A stretch of DNA of 64,000 bases from Cephalotus follicularis (GCA_001972305.1 BDDD01000978.1:227036-291035); one strand, 5' to 3'. Shown: positions 22,851-34,785, counted from the stretch's first letter. The notes: a model not told the origin generated them from the sequence alone. Program-made: numbers and translations.

Positions 22851-25097
22851 CAGAAAATGTGCCCATGATACCAAACGTTCACCCCATTACTCTGAAGAGA
22901 GAAAATCGCTATGATTGGGAGAGAGAAAACGTGCACATGTCATGCGTCCGGTTAGGGCACCCATGATATGCACTAAGCGTCGACGCTTTGACATGCTTTA
23001 GCTTTAATGATTTCTCCAAAAGGCGTCGACGCATAAACCAGGTTGGCATATACATATGTCAATAATGAGTCAAACTCATTCTGTATTCAACACATGTTCA
23101 CTTTTCCAAGAAATTAACCACTACATCATATAAATAGGTTCTATCCATTCAAGTGATATTGCATATCCCCTCGAATATTAATTAAATAAGATTAAGCAAA
23201 TGTGTCACCACACGTTGCAAAATCCACCTTACAAATATTTGATTTATGAATGTCATCAAGACTTAAATATGTCCAACATATTTATGAAAAAATCAATATC
23301 GGGCAATGACCCTTTAAAAACTCGGTTAGAATCGGTGGTCTTCTAGAATTACCGAAATACCCCTAGGAGTCCCAGACCTATTTAAATGCTCCTAAAATAA
23401 TATCCAATATTGTCCAGTTGGAAAAAAATTAATCCAATTAATTTTCTCATAAATTATTGCACACCGCCACAACGCGAGACTTTTGAAGCCGTCGGTCCGC
23501 GTGTACTATAATCCGTTGTCATACTTGGCCGTGATTGAGGTCTCGGGTAAGGATACGTGTCAACGCGAGATAACACCTCAATGGCTAAAATATCTTATTA
23601 TTACTAGGACCTTTGGTAGACTCTCCGGAAATCTAATTTCCAGCCCACCTCAACCTTGGCCAAGGTTTTCATATATCCAAAGTACAATCAGATTATAATA
23701 GGACCGATCACCTTCGCTCAGGTGTGACAATACCATATTGCGCACTCGCTTATATTCATACTGTCACACCCCGCCTTTTAGTTCCATTAGAGACAAGCAT
23801 ATATGGTGATATCAGAAATAAAATATAATCCAGCATTCGCATTCAACAATTCAAATAATATAAGCGGAAGCATTCATATTTGGATTATAAAACAAAAGTC
23901 ATCCGCACGCAGCCATACTACGTGCATGTACAATCCGACAATAATCCTTTTACATGAGGATAGTACAACAATCACACGGAGTGTGAACCATTCAATACAA
24001 ATACAGTACATCATCATAAAATAACAACCTTAGGATAGAAAGAAGCTCCCCAAAAGCTTCATCAGCACCCTCCAACATCTTCGCTTAATCTGAAATTGTA
24101 GGGGTTAGCCGTTGTCCTCACTTGGCTAAGTAAGAAGACAATGCATGTTAAAGAATATATAAATGCAACATGTATGACATTTTATATTAAAATAACATTT
24201 GAGTATTCCAATATATAAGCAACCATGTCAAGTGGCCATAGACAATACAATGCAAGAATACCGCACAAGGGTACAATCAATTCATACTGTGGTTTGGGTG
24301 TCACATGTCGTTAACTCCTAGAACCAACTGTGCACCACCTAACTATCACCCTACACTCCGAAGATGATAGATAAGGTAACATGTACTACCGGCATTACCG
24401 GGCAGTTTAACAATAAGATCTACATTGCAGATAGTTTGGGTGTGTACTCTAGCCAACTCATGGCACATAGGACCACCTCTGTTAGCCAGTGACATCTGCC
24501 ATCACTCGACTAATCGGCAATAACATAGACAATCAATTCAGTAATAATATTACATATATATATAATATGCAATATAGTATTTGTTTTCTTTTAGAAACAT
24601 ATAACAATTCAGTGATCATACATCTCTTTAAGAGGAAAACGATATCAATACAATAGTGGTTCCCAGTTGGAGAACAAAACAGGAGGTACCTCCCATAGGA
24701 GGAGAACAGTAAATCATTGGCAATGAGTTTTCATTTTGAAACTTTTAGTTAAAACCATATTCGTACTTAAAGCACTTAGTTGGTTTAATCATTGAAAATA
24801 AGTGATAGTAGTGTTAAAGAATACTTAAACAGTATATACGAATTATGACAGTAGTATATACAGTAAACAGCGAAGCACAATAGTAGTGAACAAGCAATTC
24901 GAGGAATCTAGTAAGGTAATTAGTATACCATAGTCATTCATGTGCAACTCTCACACGGAGTACATACTTGTTTAGCTTCTGAAATGTAATTGTATATAAG
25001 GCCAGGATTGATTGCTCTAATCATCCATATGGAGGCCAAGTTAATTACATTTAAATTGAGGCCCAAACAGGACCTATATCAGAATTTTAACCCAGGA

Positions 25098-25211
25098 CAG
25101 TCGACTGCTCTCAAGAACAGTCGGCTATTTTGATTGAGTAGTCGACTGTTTTCCCTTAACAGTCGACTGGATAGATTGAGTAGTCGACTGCCATGAAGAA
25201 CAGTCGACTGC
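25098..25211. repeat. CAGTCGACTG array 2 in G3 LTR
   Basis: Six copies of CAGTCGACTG or AGTAGTCGACTG lie in 114 bases, five with the perfect core. They stand about 1.14-1.25 kb from the LTR start on the minus strand. Confidence 0.92.
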
Positions 25212-26098
25212 TTTGCCCAGAAAATGCAGGCAGGTGCAGGTTATGCATTTTAATGTCCAAATACAAACCCAATAACACATGCAATCAAACAGAAAATTAA
25301 GCATACGTGATATGCATAATATATCTTCCAAATATGTCATTACCCCTACCTTAAACGCTATCACGAGATCAATTGGGATTGATCTCTCTCATTGAGTTTC
25401 CAAGGCCTTTTCACTAACAAATCTTCCAATATCCAGTAATTACTTATCTTTGCATGTTACAGAAGATGTATATATGTATAGTCAGTATACACATACCTAG
25501 AGACAACTACAACAACAACTATAATCGCATCACAGGCTTATCAACAATTCCTTAACTCCACTTTCACATTTAACCACTTCCATTACAATTTCTGTCTCCA
25601 ATTTTTAGCTTATTACTGGTGATCATGTTTAATCAGTGGTTATAGGACGAATGTGATACTATTTAACTATAACCTTAATACTATCAGAACTTTGAGCTTA
25701 CCAGGAAATCCAAGCTTCAAGTCCTCCTTTGCACTCTAAGCCATCAACATGCATCCACTTGCCAACAGCTACTGTCCAGAGTTTCCTTCTCTCTCAAGTG
25801 TTTTCAACATTCACACTCTAATCTAACAGCTGATATAAAGGCTTAGGAGCTTTAGAATTCGCCAGATTCTCATTAACTCAGCCTTCTCTTTTCTCTCTCT
25901 CACATGTTCACTCCTCTCTCATTTTTCTATCTTTTTCTCACTACTCTGCTGTGATTGCAGGTTGCAGGTCTGCAGAGTACATGCAAGGCACTCCTTTTGC
26001 ATGTGATGGCAGCTGCTGGCTTCGCATAACACCTTTCCATCATGCCTTGCTTCTGCCCTGTCTCATACGAATGCACAGACACCTATTATGTACCATTC

Positions 26099-26177
26099 CA
26101 GTCGACTGACTTTAGCAGGCAGTCGACTGTCACCCCACGCATCAGGCAGTCGACTGTTTCCCTGTGACAGTCGACTG
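26099..26177. repeat. CAGTCGACTG array 1 in G3 LTR
   Basis: Four perfect CAGTCGACTG copies occur in 79 bases, 172-250 bases from the LTR start on the minus strand. Spacers are unrelated to each other. Confidence 0.92.
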
Positions 26178-26390
26178 TTTGAGCTGATTTTTTAGGGTTC
26201 CTTATGTTTGTTTTACCAATTTGTATTTCAACCAACCCAAGCATTCACTAATCACAATTACTATGATAATTGGACATATAATATCAATTAGAATGTATAC
26301 TTTATTTAAAATTGGAGCAATATACATTAATTGAATTGCGGTTATTACATTCCCCCATCCTTAAAGAAAATTCGTCCTCGAATTTAGCCC

Positions 26391-27700
26391 TTACATTCCA
26401 AACAAGTGGAAAAATGTCTCCATCATTTCGTCCTCACGCTCCCACGTAGCTTCCTCCGCTCCATGAAAACACCACATCACTTTTACCATAGGAATGGTCT
26501 TGTTCCTTAGAACCTTTTCCATTCGATCCACTATCCTCATCGGTCTTTCTTCATAAGACAGTCTAGGACTGATGAATCCAGGGTCGTAGCTCAATATGTG
26601 AGATGGGTCAGGAACATATTTTCGTAGCATGGAAACATGAAATACGTTATGCACATCCGACATGCTAGGCGGTAGTGCAATCTGATATGCTACATCCCCC
26701 ACTCTTTCCAGTATTTCATACGGCCCAATATACCTCGGTGCCAACTTCCCTTTCAGGCCAAAACGGTGTATCCCTTTCGAAGGCGAGATCTTCAAGAAAA
26801 CATGATCCCCCTTCTCAAATTCTAGCTTCCTTCTCTTGCTATCGGCGTAACTCTTCTGCCGACTTTGTGCAGCTAGTAGCCTCTTCTTGATTATTTCCAC
26901 TTTATCAGTGGTCTCTTGTACCAAGTCTGGTCCCAACACTTGTCTCTCACCTACTTCATCCCAGCAAATAGGTGATCTGCACTTCCTTCCATACAAAGCT
27001 TCATAGGGAGCCATTCCAATGCTGGTCTGAAAACTGTTGTTGTAGGAGAACTCAATCAGTGCCAGATGATCCTCCCAACCCCCAGCAAAATCAATCATGC
27101 AAGCCCATAACATATCCTCCAGAGTCTGAATAGTATGCTTGGACTTCCCGTCCGTCTGTGGGTGGAATGCAGTGCTAAAGTTCAAGGTTGATCCCATCGT
27201 TGTTTGGAACTTCTTCCAAAACCTTGAAGTAAATCTAGCATCTCGGTCGCAGACAATACTGACCAGCACCCCATGCAATCTCACTATCTCCCGTATATAC
27301 AATCGAGCAAGATTCTCGATAGAATACGTCATGTTCATCGGAAGGAAGTGAGCAGACTTAGTAAGTCTGTCCACTACTACCCACACTGCCTCATGCTGAT
27401 TCCGTGACCTCGGTAATCCTGACACGAAGTCCATGGTCACATGCTCCCATTTCCATTCAACCACTGGTAACGATTGTAGCAGTCCCGCAGGTTTCTGATG
27501 CTCAGCCTTCACTCTCTGACAGGTCAAACATCTTACTACGTATTCGACAATCTCTCTTTTCATACTGCTCCACCAGTAGTTCTTTCTCAGGTCGTGCCAC
27601 GTCTTGGAACTTCTCGGGTGAACACTGTATTTGGATTTGTGAGCTTGTTGCAGTAGTTCATTCTTGATGTTCTCGTCATCCGGAACACATATCCTCCCTC
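26391..27700 (-). pseudogene. G3 integrase with chromodomain
   Basis: A 390-codon open stretch covers the integrase from MKREIVEYVVRCLTC (Cys pair of the HHCC zinc site) through the DDE core: Asp in TMDFVSGLPRS, Asp in SIVCDRDARF and Glu in the QTDGKSKHTIQ region, where the usual QSERT Glu is changed to Lys (KSKHT). The GPY/F module (YIGPYEILERVG) and the chromodomain end EEATWEREDEMMETFFHLF follow. The His pair upstream lies beyond a frame break. Integrase would join cDNA to the chromosome; the altered catalytic Glu suggests that this copy is dead even though its frame is long. Confidence 0.85.
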
Positions 27701-27706
27701 AGAACC

Positions 27707-28467
27707 TCAATATGCCATCAGTATGAATGGAGAACTCAGAATCAGTGTCCAGGTTCTCACGAATACTCCACAACTCAGAATCACTATACTGAGCGTCTTA
27801 ATACGCTCCAGAAGTTCCGGTTGTGCTCTCAGACTTGCCACTATAACTCCACGGGAAACCATGAACGGATTCCATCTCTGAAATTCCTCCAATAGCTTCC
27901 ACTGTGAAACCGTTGCTCCAGCAATCATTGCCTTGCGACTCAGCGCATCAGGTATTGAATGTTTCAGTTGTAGTCATTAAAGAATCCCACCCATCGCCTC
28001 TGTCTCATGTTGAGCTCCTTCTGGGAGAACAAATATTTCAAACTATTATGGCCAGTAAAGAACTCAAATTGAGCACCATAGAGGTAGTGCCTCCATTTCT
28101 GCAAAGCAAACACTATGGTTGCCAACTCAAGATCGTGTACGGGATAATTTTCCTTGTACGACTTTAACTTCCTTGATGCGTATGCAATCACTCTACCATG
28201 TTGCATAAGAACGCATCCCAATCCCTTCCCAGAAGCATCAGTATAGACGAGTATCAGAAATTCGTAATGCCCATATCTGGTTCGAAATGTGGTCTTCTCC
28301 ACATCACCTTCTCTGATCCTCAACTGATGATAGCCTGTTCTTAGGTCAAGTTTGGAGAATACAGTTGAGCATTGCGATTGGTCAAACAACTCCTCAATAT
28401 GTGGCAGAGGATACTTGTTCTTCACCGTTACTTGATTTAGCAGCCTGTAGTCGATGCATAGCCACAT
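27707..28467 (-). pseudogene. G3 RT-RNase H with RT active site deleted
   Basis: On the minus strand the RT fingers ([41 protein letters not shown]) pass directly into RNase H ([40 protein letters not shown]) in the same frame. Compared with G4, about 178 codons are missing at 28248-28256, including the whole palm with the FIDD catalytic box and the thumb. RNase H also has FTG for FTD at its third catalytic Asp and loses the [11 protein letters not shown] segment in a small deletion near 27960. A further fragment continues to 27707. Confidence 0.85.
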
Positions 28468-29290
28468 CGATCCATCCTTATTTTTCCCAAACAGAACCGG
28501 TGCTCTCCACGGTGATACACTCGGTCTGATAAAGCCCTTATCAAGGTAATTCTTGTAATTGAACCTTCAACTCCTTTAGTTCGGTAGGAGCCATTCGTTA
28601 CGGTGCTCTGGATATAGGAGCAGTTCCAGGCAACAGCTCAATACTGAACTCTATATCCCTATCCGGTGGCAATGAAGTAAGTTCATCTGGAAATACATCA
28701 GGAAATTCACATACAACAGGCACTTGTTCAATACTGGGCGTACCTTTTGTATGATTAATCACATACGCCAAATAGCCTTCGTATCCTTGCTTGATATACT
28801 TCTGTGCTCGAGTATATGAAATGATCAGAGCAGAAACATTCTTCTCTCCGATAAACTTACACTCAGTCCCATATTGAAGGTAAAAGGTCATCATCTTGTT
28901 ATAGCAATCAACACAAGCATGATGAGCATACAGCCAATCCATTCCCAAGATTACATCAAACTCCCGGATAAGTAATACTATCAAGTCAGCAGATAACTGA
29001 ATCCCAGCTACCATGATCTCACAATCTTTCATAACAGTATCAGATAGAAGACAAGTACCCGCAGGAGTACTCACCTCCAATACATAAGGTAGTCTAGAAG
29101 TAATACCATGCAAATTACGAGCAAATTCAGATGCAATGAATGAATGCGTCGCACCAGGGTCAATCAATACATGAGCTAGTATGCCAGATATATAAATAGT
29201 ACCCCCCACAACAGTAGTAGATTCTGGCACATCGTCTTTAGATAAGGTGTAGACCCTACCTTTCACTATCCCTTCCCGGTATCCTTCCGC
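28468..29290 (-). pseudogene. G3 aspartic protease and RT linker
   Basis: The frame from 29266 reads KGRVYTLS...GGTIYISGILAHVLIDPGATHSFIASEF (protease active site DPG, usual family form DTG/DSG), DLIVLLIREFDVILGMDWLY (second half with flap region), and [20 protein letters not shown] followed by PGTAPISRAP. Then a stop interrupts (RAP*RMAPTEL), followed by a frameshift before [13 protein letters not shown]. The protease would cut the gag-pol polyprotein. Its start is out of frame with gag. Confidence 0.85.
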
Positions 29291-30429
29291 GTTTGAGCAG
29301 CCGCAACACTACCACTTGCACCCGTACTTCCCTGTTGTTCGCATGCTTGATCCCTCATTATTGGGCAATTCTTCAGCATGTGATCTTGTGAACCACACCT
29401 TAAGCACTTTCCCATCTTCTTCCAGCATTCAGTCTCATCATGATTCTGACGACCGCAAAAAGCACATCCACCTGTATTCTGTTGACTGTTTCGGCTAGGT
29501 GTCCTTGATTGTGAGTTTCTGCGTCGAGAACCTCCTTGACCTCTATTATCAGACTTTGTTGACTTAGCAGGATTATTACTTCCCTATCCCTGTGACTGTG
29601 CGGCCCTCAGTTGATTAGTACAAGACCGCTCTGCTCTCCTTTCATTCGCATCTGCCTCCAGAATCATCGCCCTCTCAGCAACGTCTACAAAAGAGGTCAG
29701 CTGCAACACCAACAGTTTAGATCTGATGCCAGGTCAAAGGCCTTTTAGGAACCTTTGGATCATCCGTGATTCACCCACCACAAGATAAGGTATGTGTCTT
29801 GCTAGCTCCATAAATCTTGTCTGGTACTGAGCTACCGTCATGTCTCCTTGATGTAACTCTATCAGTTCTGTCTCCCTCCGGTCACGCTCTATCTGTGGCA
29901 CATAAGCCTCAAGAAACTCAGACTGAAATCTGTTCCAAGTCCTGTGAAGTCCCCGAGATTCCCATTTTACTTCAGTCCTTTCCCACCAATAAGTAGCCTC
30001 GCCCCATAAGCGGTATACAGCACAGTTGAGTTTCTGCTCATCGGTACACTCCGGGGCAGCAAATATCTTCTCCAAGTCCTTAATCCATTGCTCGGCCACA
30101 GTAGCATTCAGCTCACCATTGAATGTCGGAGGATTCTGTCTCATGAACCGCTCCAGATCTCGGCCAAATCCACCGGTATGACAAGCTTCAGGAGCCTGAT
30201 GATAGGCCTGGTTAGCCTCGTACATTTGCCGAATATGTTCCATGTTTGCTGCATTAGCTTGCATCTGTTGTTGAAAGAGGTCAGCCATGTGGTCAAAGTG
30301 ACTCCTCTCATCTTGCACTGGGGGAACGTTCACTCCTTCATTCACTGTTGGGTCATTTCCAGGTACTGGCGGTACATTGCCTCCTTCATCAGCTCTATGC
30401 CTTCCTCTTCTGCCTCTTCCTAGGTCCAT
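29291..30429 (-). pseudogene. G3 gag (capsid-nucleocapsid)
   Basis: I take the ATG at 30429 (MDLGRGRRGR) as start because G7 begins its gag with a similar Arg-rich MDRRRMRGRAR. The capsid core shows LERFMRQNPPTFNG, VAEQWIKDLEKIF, YRLWGEATYWW and FLEAYVPQIERDRRE. A CGA-to-TGA change stops it after FLKGL (29734). After this lie two CCHC knuckles at about 29470-29365 (CAFCGRQNHDETEC and CLRCGSQDHMLKNC), out of reach of the frame. Gag would form the particle and bind the RNA. Confidence 0.88.
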
Positions 30430-30517
30430 TCGGTTTCCTATACGGAATGATAGAATCATTAGGAAAGAGCTCACTTAATTTCCGAGAAACTTATCCCAGC
30501 TAGCATATATGGAATAT

Positions 30518-30530
30518 GCTCTGATACCAT
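30518..30530 (-). other. Primer-binding site of G3
   Basis: On the minus strand it reads ATGGTATCAGAGC, complementary to the 3' end of initiator-Met tRNA, three bases inside the 5' LTR end. Confidence 0.88.
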
Positions 30531-30533
30531 GCT

Positions 30534-31782
30534 TGTCACACCTCGCCTTTCAGTTCCATTAGAGACAAGCATATATGGTGATATCAGAAATAAAATATAA
30601 TCCAGCATTCTCATTCAACAATTCAAATCATATAAGCGGAAGCATTCATATCCAGATTATAAAACAAAAGTCATCCGCACCCAGCCCATACTACGTGCAT
30701 GTACAATCCGACAATAATACTTTTACATAAGGATAGTACAACAATAACATGGAGTGTGAACCGTTCAATAGAAATACAGTACATCATCATAAAATAAGTA
30801 CCTTAAGATAGAAAGAAGCTCCCCAAAAGCTTCAGCAGCACCCTCCAACGTCTTCGCTTAATCTGAAATTGCAGGGGTTAGCCGTTGTCCTCACTTGGCT
30901 AAGTAGGAAGATAATGCATGTTAAAGAATATATAAATGCAACATGTATGACATTTTATATTAAAATAACATTTGAGTATTCCAATATATAAGCAACCATG
31001 CCAAGTGGCCATAGACAATACAATGCAAGAATACCGCACAAGGGTACAACCAATTCATACTGTGGTTTGGGTGTCACATGTCGCTAACTCCTAGCACCAA
31101 CTGTGCACCACCTAACTATCACCCTACACTCCAAAGATGATAGATAAGGTAACATGTACTACCGGAATTACCGGGCAGTTTAACAATAAGATCTGCATTG
31201 CAGACAGTTTGGGTGTGTACTCTAGCCAACTCATGGCACATAGGACCACCTCCGTTAGCCAGTGACATCTTCCATCACTCTACTAATCGGCAATAACATA
31301 GACAATCAATTCAATCAATTCAGTAATAATATTACATATATATATAATATGCAATATAGTATTTGTTTTCTTTTAGAAACAAATAACAATTCAGTGATCG
31401 TACATCTCTTTAAGAGGAAAATGATATCAATACAATAGTGGTTCCCAGTTGGAGAACAAAACAGGAGGTACCTCCCATAGGAGGAGAACAGTAAATCATT
31501 GGCAATGAGTTTTCATTTTGAAACTTTTAGTTAAAACCATATTCGTACTTAAAGCTCTTAGTTGGTTTAATCATTGAACATAAGTGATAGTAGTGTTGAA
31601 GAACACTTAGACAGTATATACGAATTATGACAGTAGTATATACAGCAAACAGTGAAGCACAATAGAAGTGAACAAGCAATTCGAGGAATCTAGTAAGGTA
31701 ATTAGTATACCATAGTCATTCATGTGCAACTCTCATACGGAGTACATACTTGTTTAGTTTCTGAAATGCAATTGTATATAAG
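30534..31782 (-). mobile_element. G3 5' LTR, cut by G4
   Basis: It begins TGTCACACCTCG and follows the 3' LTR closely for 1,249 bases, up to ATTGTATATAAG, where G4 starts. The missing outer part (matching 24995-26349, including both palindrome arrays) should have been moved to the right of G4 but is not found; the right side of G4 is itself truncated. Confidence 0.88.
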
Positions 31783-31951
31783 TGTAACGCCCGGTATTTT
31801 CCTGAATGTAATATTTCAATTTATGATGTAATCTTAAACTTGAATAAATGAGAATGTTGAGATTTTGAACTCAAAAGATGCTTACAAACCCTAGTTATGG
31901 TTTTGGAAATGGAATGTGCATGTCAAAACTTAAACGACGCTGTTTTGGGAT

Positions 31952-32106
31952 AAAGACATCGACGTCATCGGAAAGACGTCGACACCTATGGGAACCGAGG
32001 TACACGTGAATGCATGGGCATGCACGTCGACATTGAGGGAAGGCATCGACACCTTCTTACAAAAAGGGAAAGGACATCGACGTCTAAGGAAAGACGTCGA
32101 TGCCTT
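31952..32106. repeat. ATCGACGTC array 1 in G4 LTR
   Basis: About seven copies of AAGACATCGACGTC, AAGACGTCGATGCC or CATCGACACC occur in 155 bases, 169-323 bases from the LTR start. The same array is at 39565-39716 in the 3' LTR. Confidence 0.88.
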
Positions 32107-32626
32107 TGTAAAGAACGTCTGTCACGTTTTTTCACTGACAGAGTAACATGCAATGGGATCTTTCGGGGCTTTACCAGACGCCTTTACAGGTGCATTATGA
32201 CGTGTTGATCATGCTGGTGTGTTTCCAGGAATGCCCAAAACATGCCCCTCACATGGAACATGCAAGGAACATACCATCCTCACATGCAACCTGCAAAAGA
32301 AAGAAGGGAAGAAAACAAAAGAAAAGTGCAGAATCTGGAAAGAGGTAGAGGGCACGAGAATGCCCATTAAATGTAAGGAGAAGGATGTTGGGGGGGAGCC
32401 ACCTGCATAGGAACAACCCTTCCCACTTCTCTCTCTCATTTTAAAACACCAAAGGAAAAAGTGGAAAGAAAACAGTTAGTGTGAAAGCCACCATTGTTGA
32501 GTTTTCTTGGAGCTAGAGATTGAAGCTCGTGGGTAGCAGTTGCTGAGAGGATCTTGGAGCTGCTGGTGGCCAGAACTTGGGAACTCAAAGAGGTGGACTT
32601 TCCAGTTCCTAACTTAGAACAATAAG

Positions 32627-34294
32627 GTAGGGGAAAGTGATAGATTTATACATGCATTTTGGGTTTTAAGTTAATGAATAACATGATGAATAGCATGTTA
32701 ATGGTTGAATTGTGATTCTGGACTTGTTGTGGTGTTACTGTGATACACTGAGTTAATCATGCATGTACGATTACATGAATATGTGAGTTGGTTGTGTAAA
32801 GGATGGATTTGATAATGGCTTGGTGTGTTAAAACTGTGGAAAAAGACATTCTGGGTTGTAAAGACATCGACGACTATGTAAAGACGTCGATGCCTTCGTG
32901 TGAAAACGTGAAAAACATCGATGTTTAAGGATAGACATCGACGCCTTTTCTGATCTTTATATAACTGTAAGGTTATGCCTTCGTGTTGCATGCGAAAGAC
33001 AACGATGTCTTTTGATAGACATCGACGCCTTTTCTGGGGATTACAGGACAGTAGTGTTTACTGTTGTTGGTAAACCGCCCTTGGAATTACATGTTTTATG
33101 CATGAAATGATGTTCTGGTTATAATCCTGTTAACCAGTAGCATACCTTACACGTTGAGAGAGTGAGATTCGTTTACATGAAGGATTAAAAGGCCGGATTC
33201 TACCCTCCAGAATGAAGACTCGCGCACTGATACTCTCTGGTATCATAAAGACATCGATGTCTTTGTAAAGACATCGACGTCTTTGGTCCAAAAACGCCTG
33301 GGAATATTTGTACATGGGATCGACGCCTTAGTATAAAGACATCGACGCCTTAGGGATAGACATCGATGCCTTTTCCCCTGATCAGTAGAATTTCTCCCGA
33401 ATGGAACCCGCTAGACCCGAAACGACTCTAGGAACGAACCTAGATGCATTCTGAGCATATGTTGCATTTTAACTGTGATTTGCATTATGGTTGCTTTCTA
33501 AAAGTGTTAACCATTTTGAAAAGCCTGTATGATTATAATAATCATTTTGTACAAAAATATATATTTGTCAACATATGAATTTATATATTTTCGAAATGAT
33601 TGGGGAAGTATTTCCAATGATGGAGAAATGTTTTAAAGGGTTGATTATGAAACCAAATGTATTGTGCAAAAATGTATATTTGTCAACATATGAATATATT
33701 TTCAAAATGATTGGGGAAGTATTTCCAATGACAGAGAAATGTATTGTTCTAAGTTTTATAACTTATTACAACTTGTGAACGGAATAATATATTTTAAACA
33801 AATATATATTGATCAAGTAATTATATGTTATTGCTTGACTTGTACTGTGCAATGCTTGTGCCTGTTGATTATTAACCACTGTGCTAATAACTTGTTGATT
33901 ACTTAGCCACTGTGCTAGTAACTTGCTGTTGGTTTAGCCGCCGTGCTAAACAACTTACGGAGGACTTACTCCAAACCCGTTCGCAAATGGGGATGGAGTA
34001 AGAGTGCATGACATTGGGGCCAGGAGGTTGCGACGGTCATGACGATTGGTTTGTCTGGTTCCTTTTGGGACATATTTACTGCTTGCGTTGATATAACTTA
34101 TGAGTTATACTTGTACTGTGAACATGCATATATTTTTATATGTACATACGGAGATAAAATTGCTGTGAAAATTACATGTCATACTGCATCATACTGCATT
34201 CATTCATGATACTCATTATCATATGACTCGAACTGTAATTATGGGTTTATTCACGTAGTCGAGTGAGGACAAGGGCTAACCCCTTCTGTAACAG
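32627..34294 (+). other. Candidate leader intron inside G4 LTR
   Basis: Donor-like AATAAG|GTAGGGG and acceptor-like CCTTCTGTAACAG|ATTG enclose 1.67 kb with the second palindrome array and no open frame. The same two borders are found in G1 and G7. If spliced, the mRNA would lose most of the LTR leader before the gag start. No RNA evidence is available here. Confidence 0.35.
32860..33374. repeat. ATCGACGTC array 2 in G4 LTR
   Basis: About a dozen copies of AAGACATCGACG/ATGT(C/T) words lie in three groups (32860-32950, 33000-33035, 33246-33374). AAAGACATCGATGTCTTT at 33247-33264 is a perfect 18-base palindrome and is followed at once by a near-perfect second copy. Confidence 0.9.
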
Positions 34295-34677
34295 ATTGAC
34301 GGAGTGGATATGATATGGAGCATGCGTGGAGACTTAAAGAGAAGACTTGTTATCTCTCTTATTTATGTATTTGGGTTATGGAACATTGATCATGTTGTTC
34401 GGATTTTATAACAAAGGATATTTTTTTATCTCGTACTGTATTATTTCACGCTCCGTTTTGGGCGATCGACATTTATGTTTGGGTTATTTATAAACTTGTT
34501 GGGCATCACGTAGTATGGGATGCGTGATGCGTATTTAAAGTCGGCTCATTTATGTTGTTGCTTCCGCTATCGATGGTTTTTATTTATTGGTTATTTTGCA
34601 TGAGCTGGATTGTTTTATGTTGATTGCCTTACCATTTATTTGTTGCCTTGTCATGGAAAAATGGGGGCATGACAACG

Positions 34678-34689
34678 TGGTATCAGAGC
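34678..34689 (+). other. Primer-binding site of G4
   Basis: TGGTATCAGAGC lies three bases after the LTR end; it is complementary to initiator-Met tRNA. Confidence 0.9.
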
Positions 34690-34785
34690 ATATTCCATAT
34701 ATGCTTAGCTAGGATACTTTCCTTGGCAATGAATAAATTGTTTTCCTAAAGTCATGACTAACCATCACCCTTCTTATAGGAACAA

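Larger units (their letters stand above)
21318..23761 (-). mobile_element. K3 copia LTR, minus strand (inverted copy)
   Basis: Read on the minus strand, 23760 to about 22860 follows the K1 LTR from about 18190 to 19080 (shared phrases TGTCACACCTGAGCGAAGGT and CTGGAAATTAGATTTC). From about 22087 to 21318 it follows K1 from about 18930 to 19721, ending CTTCTAACA. The region between carries the J insertion. The part matching 18930-19080 is present twice, so K3 is either two fragments or an insertion with duplication. A hairpin (GGGCGCA/TGCGCCC, 21973-21991) and palindromes AAGCGTCGACGCTT (22018-22031) lie here. G3 is inserted at its right end (23761/23762). Confidence 0.7.
23762..26349 (-). mobile_element. 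G3 3' LTR (gypsy)
   Basis: On the plus strand it begins TGTCACACCCC and ends GGTTATTACA; on the minus strand this reads TGTAATAACC...GGGTGTGACA, 2,588 bases. The polypurine side (26350-26365) and the integrase end lie to the right, so this is the 3' LTR. It has two CAGTCGACTG arrays, a donor-like TTTCCTG|GTAAGC at 25701 and an acceptor-like AATTTCAG|ATTAAG at 24090 on the minus strand. By eye it differs from the other LTR by about a dozen bases in the first 230. Confidence 0.88.
31783..34674 (+). mobile_element. G4 5' LTR (gypsy)
   Basis: It starts TGTAACGCCCGG and ends GGGGGCATGACA, 2,892 bases. It has palindrome arrays at 31952-32106 and 32860-33374, a conserved block AGAGGTGGACTTTCCAGTTC before a donor-like GTAGGG (32627), a run of ~30-base units with CCACTGTGCTA at 33855-33960 and an acceptor-like TGTAACAG|ATTGACGG at 34294. 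In the first 160 bases about eight differ from the 3' LTR by eye, mostly transitions. Confidence 0.9.
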
